NCBI RefSeq assembly: GCF_050908995.1
Contig: NC_135120.1
Coordinates: 13,839,433-13,903,432 of the forward strand
DNA from: Andrena cerasifolii
Lineage: Eukaryota; Arthropoda; Insecta; Hymenoptera; Andrenidae
Length of the DNA stretch: 64,000 nucleotides
Direction: 5' to 3'
The notes beneath the pieces were generated by a model that made no database searches, was not told the DNA's origin, and worked only from the letters and a program-made list of their open reading frames with translations. Made by a program: the position numbers and the translations under genes. Position 1 is the first letter of the stretch. Every line of letters starts with the position of its first letter. Of this stretch, positions 58,852 through 64,000 are shown piece after piece.

Positions 58852-59817
58852 TTAAGGCTACAATTTCGCTATCACTAAAGATGACTGTAAAATTCGCGGC
58901 GACGACGCGGTCAGAGAGTTGCATCAGAGCGGCCCGAGTGCTTTCCCTATAGTCAGACCAGGGAAGCTTTTTAATCTTCTTCCGTATAATAATTCTGTAA
59001 CCGTGGACGTATATTGAGATGTCGACAGGCATCCGTTTAACGGTCCTATATGGACAGGATTAAAATGTCATTTCGTTTCAGAGGAAGCCTCTCTTTAGAC
59101 GAAATCCCTCTGATTTTTCCCCAATTTCTGCCCGAGCCTCCGAAGGGACGTTAACAGCTTTCCTACGTGGATTACCGTCTTCCCCGGTTCCGTCGCGGAG
59201 AATGTATCCAGCGGCAGCGGAGTATTTGCGGCTAATCCGATGTTTCCTTTCGTCCATAAAGAGTTTCATAATGATAGCCGGTCGTTCGTTGGAGGATTGG
59301 CATTATGCTGAACGTAAAAGTATCCAACGCGCTCAGCTTGCTAAGCGCTAGAAATTGCGGCCCTTCTTTGCTGGAACCGGCTTAGAATTAAGTCGTCTGG
59401 CCTGGTTCCGCTGCAAGCTCGCGATTTCCCATCGCCGACCATCAATCCCCCGTCGTTTTTCTTCGCCTGGCGATACACCGCACGCGGGAAATGCGCGCGA
59501 TATAGGATAGCCCTAATGGCATTATGGCATTATACAAAATAGAATTGGGTGCTTGCGGGATTTCAGAAGCCGTAACAGTTAACGATGCCTTGAGCTACTT
59601 CGTGCGAGCCAGTTGAGGAATATTTGATAGTGAGTCCAGGCGGTGTTCAGCTCTCGATTCGCGCGTTCTTCTCTGTTTCTTTGATCGCGGTGCGGCAAGC
59701 CAGTCGTTTAAAATCATCGCCGACGAGCGGTCAAGCTGTTCCGATGCTACCGTGATGACCCGTTCGGAGGAATAGCCCTTCCTTGGAGATTGGTAAACCA
59801 GAAGCCGTCGGCGAGCC

Positions 59818-59870
59818 ATGGCGGACGAGGAGAATAAAGAGGAAACGGAGCGGGACGTGGATAACGAGGG
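59818..59870 (+). CDS. Possible first coding exon of an unidentified gene
   Basis: ATG in good context (gagccATGG) opens a short acidic frame, MADEENKEETERDVDNEG, ending at a donor (gtgagg) in phase 2. The preceding sequence is moderately GC-rich, like other promoter regions in the window. No later exon is recognised before the end of the window, so the gene would continue to the right. I do not recognise the protein; acidic MADEE-type starts are common and not diagnostic. Confidence 0.35.
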
Positions 59871-61135
59871 GTGAGGACCGTGCAATTTCTTTCCTAAACG
59901 AGCGTGTGGAGCTTCCTCTTTCTTTTCTTTAATTTTCGAGGGAATTCGATGGGCGAAATTAGCTGCGCGGGATTACCGATACTCCTGGACGAATAGCTTA
60001 AACTCTTCGAGCTCGCGCTTCTGGATAGTACCTACTCGTCGCGTGTTTCGCGCCCCGCGATAATTAAATAGCATCCGAATCTCCGCGTGCCTCGCTCAGA
60101 GGTGGAGAGATGAAACGATGTCTCTGAATTCGATGGCAACTGTTTACGCAGTGCTCCGTAAGATCACAAGAGAAATGCGCTTGCCTTTTATTCTTCAGTC
60201 GTTTCTCGGTAAATAAGTCTAGCTGTGTTTGTATCGTGGCATTTCTTCTGTCCTTCACCTGGCTCTCACAGAACGGAAGTTATAGGCGTCGTAGCGAGCG
60301 GTGTTCATGGATAAATGCGAAGATCTCGGACCTGATCGACTCCGAAGCCCGTGGATCGAAGTCCCAGCGACATTTTACCTCTGGCCACCATATTTCTCCG
60401 ACTTGTCTCTCAGATCCAGCTCGCTTCGCTCTCGATCCCATTACAACGAGGTATTCTCGGTCGAGCTTCGAGGGCTATTCCCACCCCAGCTCCTTTCGTT
60501 TCCTCGCTTTTCTCTCAGCCCTTCCATCTGCCCGTTAGGTACATTTTTATTTCCATCTTAACGAAGTTCCACTTTCAGCGGAATTAAAAGGCGACGCTTC
60601 CCAGGGCGTTTGAAACGAACTCGACGGTAAACTCTCCTTAGGCGTCGCGATGCTGTTACGTGTTTATAATTCAATCCCACGGTGGAAAGAGTTCCACTTT
60701 TCGCCCGCTTCGCGCGCGCGACAGAGATGCTCGAATGGAAGCTGGAAATTCAAAGGGGGAAATCAACTTTCTTCGACCGGGGGACGATGCTCGGTGTACT
60801 GTGAACGTCGTAAAGTTGCGACGACAAATACTGCTCAGGCTATATAATTGGAGGATCGGCCATTATAATATTTTCAAAGCTTCCACGTTCTATATTAAGC
60901 AGACCATTCTAGGAATTCTCCAGATACCAGATCCATTAATTATATTTGGTCAGAAGTGACCTGCATATTTAATATTGTGTGTACCACAACTCTGATATTC
61001 CGAAAGTCGATGATCCTGTCGATGGCTTAGGGCAAAAATATTCTACCTATGCTCACTTTTTGTGAAATTTCAGTTTTCATATGTGAGAAATAGTTCTTGG
61101 CTGTTTCTTTAGCTGTATGGAAATCACATTTAGGG

Positions 61136-61751
61136 TAGGGTGGGGCTAAAAGTCCCGTTTTTCATATTAACCAATGTGAAATTTAGTAATAACGATCTAG
61201 AGATGTCTGGTGTTATTTTGTATAAACTATAACTATTATGCTTTACGTTCACGAAGTTCGTTTGTTGATATTGTGATTTTCTGTTGAGTTATACCACAAA
61301 ATGTTTGTCAATGCAAAATGGACTTCTTGCCCCACGCGCGGGGCAAAAGTCCGCTAATGTCCTTTCGTGTAATATTAAACTAAACAAGTAAAAACTGTTT
61401 TCAAATCAACAAATATTTACTAAACCAATTCTTTTTGCTACCTATAGATAAAATATTGAAAGGAAAGTATGACTTCTTTAACAAAAAGTAAAAATATAGG
61501 TCAAAGGTTCACTTTGAACCAAAAACTAAAAAAAACCATTCAACTAAAACAAAAACAGAATTTAAAGACTTTGGCATCATTTCTTTATACTTTGGCCATC
61601 TTATTATGAAAACAAATAATAAAATATATGTTTTCAGGCTGACAGACTTTTTGCTCCAATACATAGTATACTGCGAAACTCGATACATTGCTTAGGAATA
61701 GAGATTTTGAATTCGGGACTTTTTACCCGCCAGACTTTTAGCCCCACCCTA
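61136..61751. mobile_element. Inverted-repeat element with GGGTGGGGCTAAAAGT ends
   Basis: The left end TAGGGTGGGGCTAAAAGTCC pairs with the right end (cttttagccccaccct then A) over about 18 bp. A second copy of AAAAGTCCCG lies just inside the right end. If the flanking TA is the duplicated target, it would be Tc1/mariner-like; no 8-bp duplication is visible. The 616-bp interior is AT-rich and non-coding. Confidence 0.6.
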
Positions 61752-62603
61752 CTCTATATCTGTCTACTTCCTAAATTTGTCAAAAATAATATTTGTATTA
61801 TTTTTATATGCATATTTAAACCTGTTTCTCTCGAAAACACCAAAAGTGGACGTACAATATTTGTGCACTAATCCATCGATATTGTCTTATTAGTAGCAGA
61901 GAAGAACTGTTTCTCTTTGCTCTTAAAACTAGCATAGCTACATTCTATGTAATATGGAAATGCATGATTCAGGAGGACAATCGTCCCGTTTCACATGCAA
62001 TGCAGGACTTCGTCTAAAGGGTTCCCCTGGGCTATTCCAGCGACTCGAGGAATTGCTCGGTTACAGGACGGTTGCACGGCTCCTTCGAGCCGTTCTTATT
62101 ACACATTTACAACACAGTTTCTGTTTCTGACGGTCGGTATGTGGCTCGCCATTTGCTCACGTTCGCCCGGTGGTATCGGCGAGTCCTTGAACGTCTCAAA
62201 TCGAGCTGACGCCGTAAAATGCAAAAACCGTCGCGGTTGAGTATTGTGTAAAAGGCTCGAGCCCGCTTGAAAATTTATTGTCTTTGCCGCGTGGAAAACG
62301 GCCATCGTCACCTGCCATCTTCGATCATCGGTTCAACATTCATTATTCAGGCATTAAAGCCGATCTCGCGCATCGACCATCGATTTCTTTAGTCGGGAAA
62401 CAACTTCTGATACTTTACTCTCCCGAATTCAGTTCAATATTAACCAGACACTGTGCACGAAGCTTCACTGACCAAATTGGCTCAAAATTTGCATTAGATC
62501 AGTGCTCATACCAATCAACTTCAGAGACTTGTCTCACAGCTGGTATTCGCGTTCCTGTGATAATATTATAATTAAAGAATCCTTTAAAAAAAACACTACT
62601 TAA

Positions 62604-62981
62604 CCCTCGAGCGGGCGCGCTTTGTGAACTCCGTTCACCGATCTGCGTATTTCCTTCATTAGGTCTCGGTAAGGCAAACATTCTCTCCGCGCGATCGTGG
62701 TGTGTTTCCAGAACCCTACGATGCTTGTGCCAGTTGATTTTCATTTTTGATGTTAAAAATGTTTTGCATATATTATTTTTGTGTTTTTAAATACATTTAC
62801 TGCATTCTTGGATACATTGCTAATATTTTCCCATCACATTTAACTTAAGTCACCACTGTCAACAGAGAAACCGTTTCTGAAGTGTAATATATAAGGCGGC
62901 TAAAATGATTATTTTCAACCGATGAACTGAGTTTACTACGCGCCTGCTCGTGTACCTCTCATTGGCGCGCCCGCCCGAGGG
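62604..62981. mobile_element. piggyBac-like MITE flanked by TTAA
   Basis: TTAA at 62600-62603 and 62982-62985 flank terminal inverted repeats CCCTCGAGCGGGCGCGC and (complement) CCCTCGGGCGGGCGCGC, 16 of 17 identical. The CCCT start and TTAA target are typical of piggyBac elements. The 378-bp interior is AT-rich without a transposase. Confidence 0.75.
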
Positions 62982-64000
62982 TTAAGTACCAAAATTAAGC
63001 AAAAAAATCATCGGAAAGTGTTCTACGTGCCAAATAATACTAGAAGTATAAAATTTGTTTTTTCTCCTCAAAATTTTCTCCTCTATTTCTACGATTAGCT
63101 CCTCAGACGATGTCCGCGCTTACAGATCCAGGATAGGAAACTCTTTGCGCTAGACTTTCCTGTGAATAATTGAACAACGCTGCATTGCCCTACATTTAGA
63201 ATTCTTCAGAGCGCTGAAGAACACTCTGGCCAGTTACGCAATCGTTAATACCTACCGCGAGATCTCGTAGACAGTTCTAGGTGCTTCGCGAGTATAGATA
63301 TGAAAGGGAACGCTGGAGTACGTGGGACTCGATTATGAAAATATAAAAATGGCCCTCGGAGTGTAGCTATTCACGGCGCGTAATGAATGTGTTTCAGCCG
63401 GCTTACGTTGGCCACATCCGTTTTGCCTGTTCGTCGACCTTGGTATTGTTAATAAATAACTCGGCGAACCTGGCCAAAGCCATTCCGATACAATGCGGTA
63501 TCGCGACGGTCATTAATCGAGGCGGTGAACTGCACATTCTCGGTGCCGTGCAGAATCAGAGATTCGGTCGTTCTTTTCCCTTTCGTTTCGCAATTTTCCG
63601 GCGAAATCGTCGCTCGTTGAATATTTGAAAACGTACATACCGATACCACTGCACGCCGGGAATCACAGAGGAAGGTTTCAGCGTTCACCCCCCGGGCTAT
63701 TACGCGCAGCGATAGCAAACAAATCCGGTGACATCGAACGAGAAAGAATCACGTAGCAAGGTGCATGCATATTCATCCGCACCGCCGAAATTAAATGGAT
63801 TTCGCTGGGTGGGCTCGTTTAAAATGCTGATTTTATACCAGCCGCGTTGAATGCAGACAGTTAATTAAGAAAATTGGGGGAAAAACAGGGACGAGATCCG
63901 TATTCGGCGCGGATAGCCGATCGACGTGCAAGTTAATTAACAACGATGTCGGCGCTGTGATCAACAGCGCTTCCAGCCTGGCGAAACGTGTAATCGAACT

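Larger units (their letters stand above)
51318..59817. other. Troponin T 3' UTR and a large gene-poor region
   Basis: After the 3' UTR, no exon could be recognised. A GC-rich stretch at 53740-54260 contains CGACGCTAC-type repeats and a possible exon end at 54247 (donor gtaagc), which could be an untranslated first exon of a further gene. A TTAA-flanked hairpin is at 58703-58851. Confidence 0.4.
59871..64000. other. Non-coding right end of the window
   Basis: No exon recognised. The frames at 60236-60590 overlap each other in all three phases and look like chance in GC-rich DNA. Two inverted-repeat elements are present (61136-61751 and 62604-62981). Confidence 0.45.

Overview
The window is nuclear DNA of an arthropod, almost certainly an insect. 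A hymenopteran is my best guess. The genes carry short GT-AG introns, the intergenic DNA is AT-rich with CpG-rich promoter stretches, and there is a striated-muscle troponin T gene with the long poly-glutamate tail known from insect flight muscle. The species assignment is inference, because I could not run a search. No prokaryotic features, CRISPR arrays, rRNA or convincing tRNA genes were seen.

Left part (0-14 kb), compact housekeeping genes: CCT2 (chaperonin TCP-1 beta, + strand, six or seven exons, 605-3102); a cytochrome b5 reductase on the - strand (3856-5557), convergent with CCT2; TMEM60 (+, 7913-8784); an unrecognised single-Ig-domain membrane protein (+, 10031-10913); and APC4, the anaphase-promoting complex subunit 4 (-, 11313-13982). 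I rebuilt each by joining exons at GT/AG sites. Coding lengths come out whole and match the known families.

Middle (15-32 kb): a myosin light chain kinase-type Ser/Thr kinase (+, 17267-27488) whose 5' end is not resolved. It has a 4.9-kb first visible intron, four more kinase-domain exons and a 1.3-kb terminal exon with a 3' tail. SNRNP35, an RRM protein of the U11/U12 minor spliceosome, follows (+, 30958-31850).

Right part (33-51.3 kb): troponin T (fly upheld). It has a small ATG exon, a 3-nt and an 18-nt microexon, a run of coiled-coil exons, a mutually exclusive pair of equal-length exons, and a last exon with a poly-Glu tail. The predicted protein is 401 aa. Troponin T and the light chain kinase are both actomyosin genes, but adjacency alone says nothing about co-regulation. 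From 51.3 to 64 kb there is mostly non-coding DNA with one plausible first coding exon of a further gene (59818-59870).

The non-coding parts hold several transposon remnants with recognisable ends: a decayed hAT element with a transposase C-terminal motif (18506-19639), a hAT-like MITE with an exact 8-bp target duplication and two internal minisatellites inside a troponin T intron (49997-50573), a 42-bp perfect-arm MITE (24669-24895), a piggyBac-like TTAA MITE (62604-62981), two short TTAA-flanked hairpins that look like relatives (28488-28547 and 58703-58851), and a long inverted-repeat element (61136-61751). I found no previously undescribed multi-gene system. The most noteworthy points are the splicing architecture (ATG-only first coding exons in two genes, microexons, exclusive exons) and these small elements.
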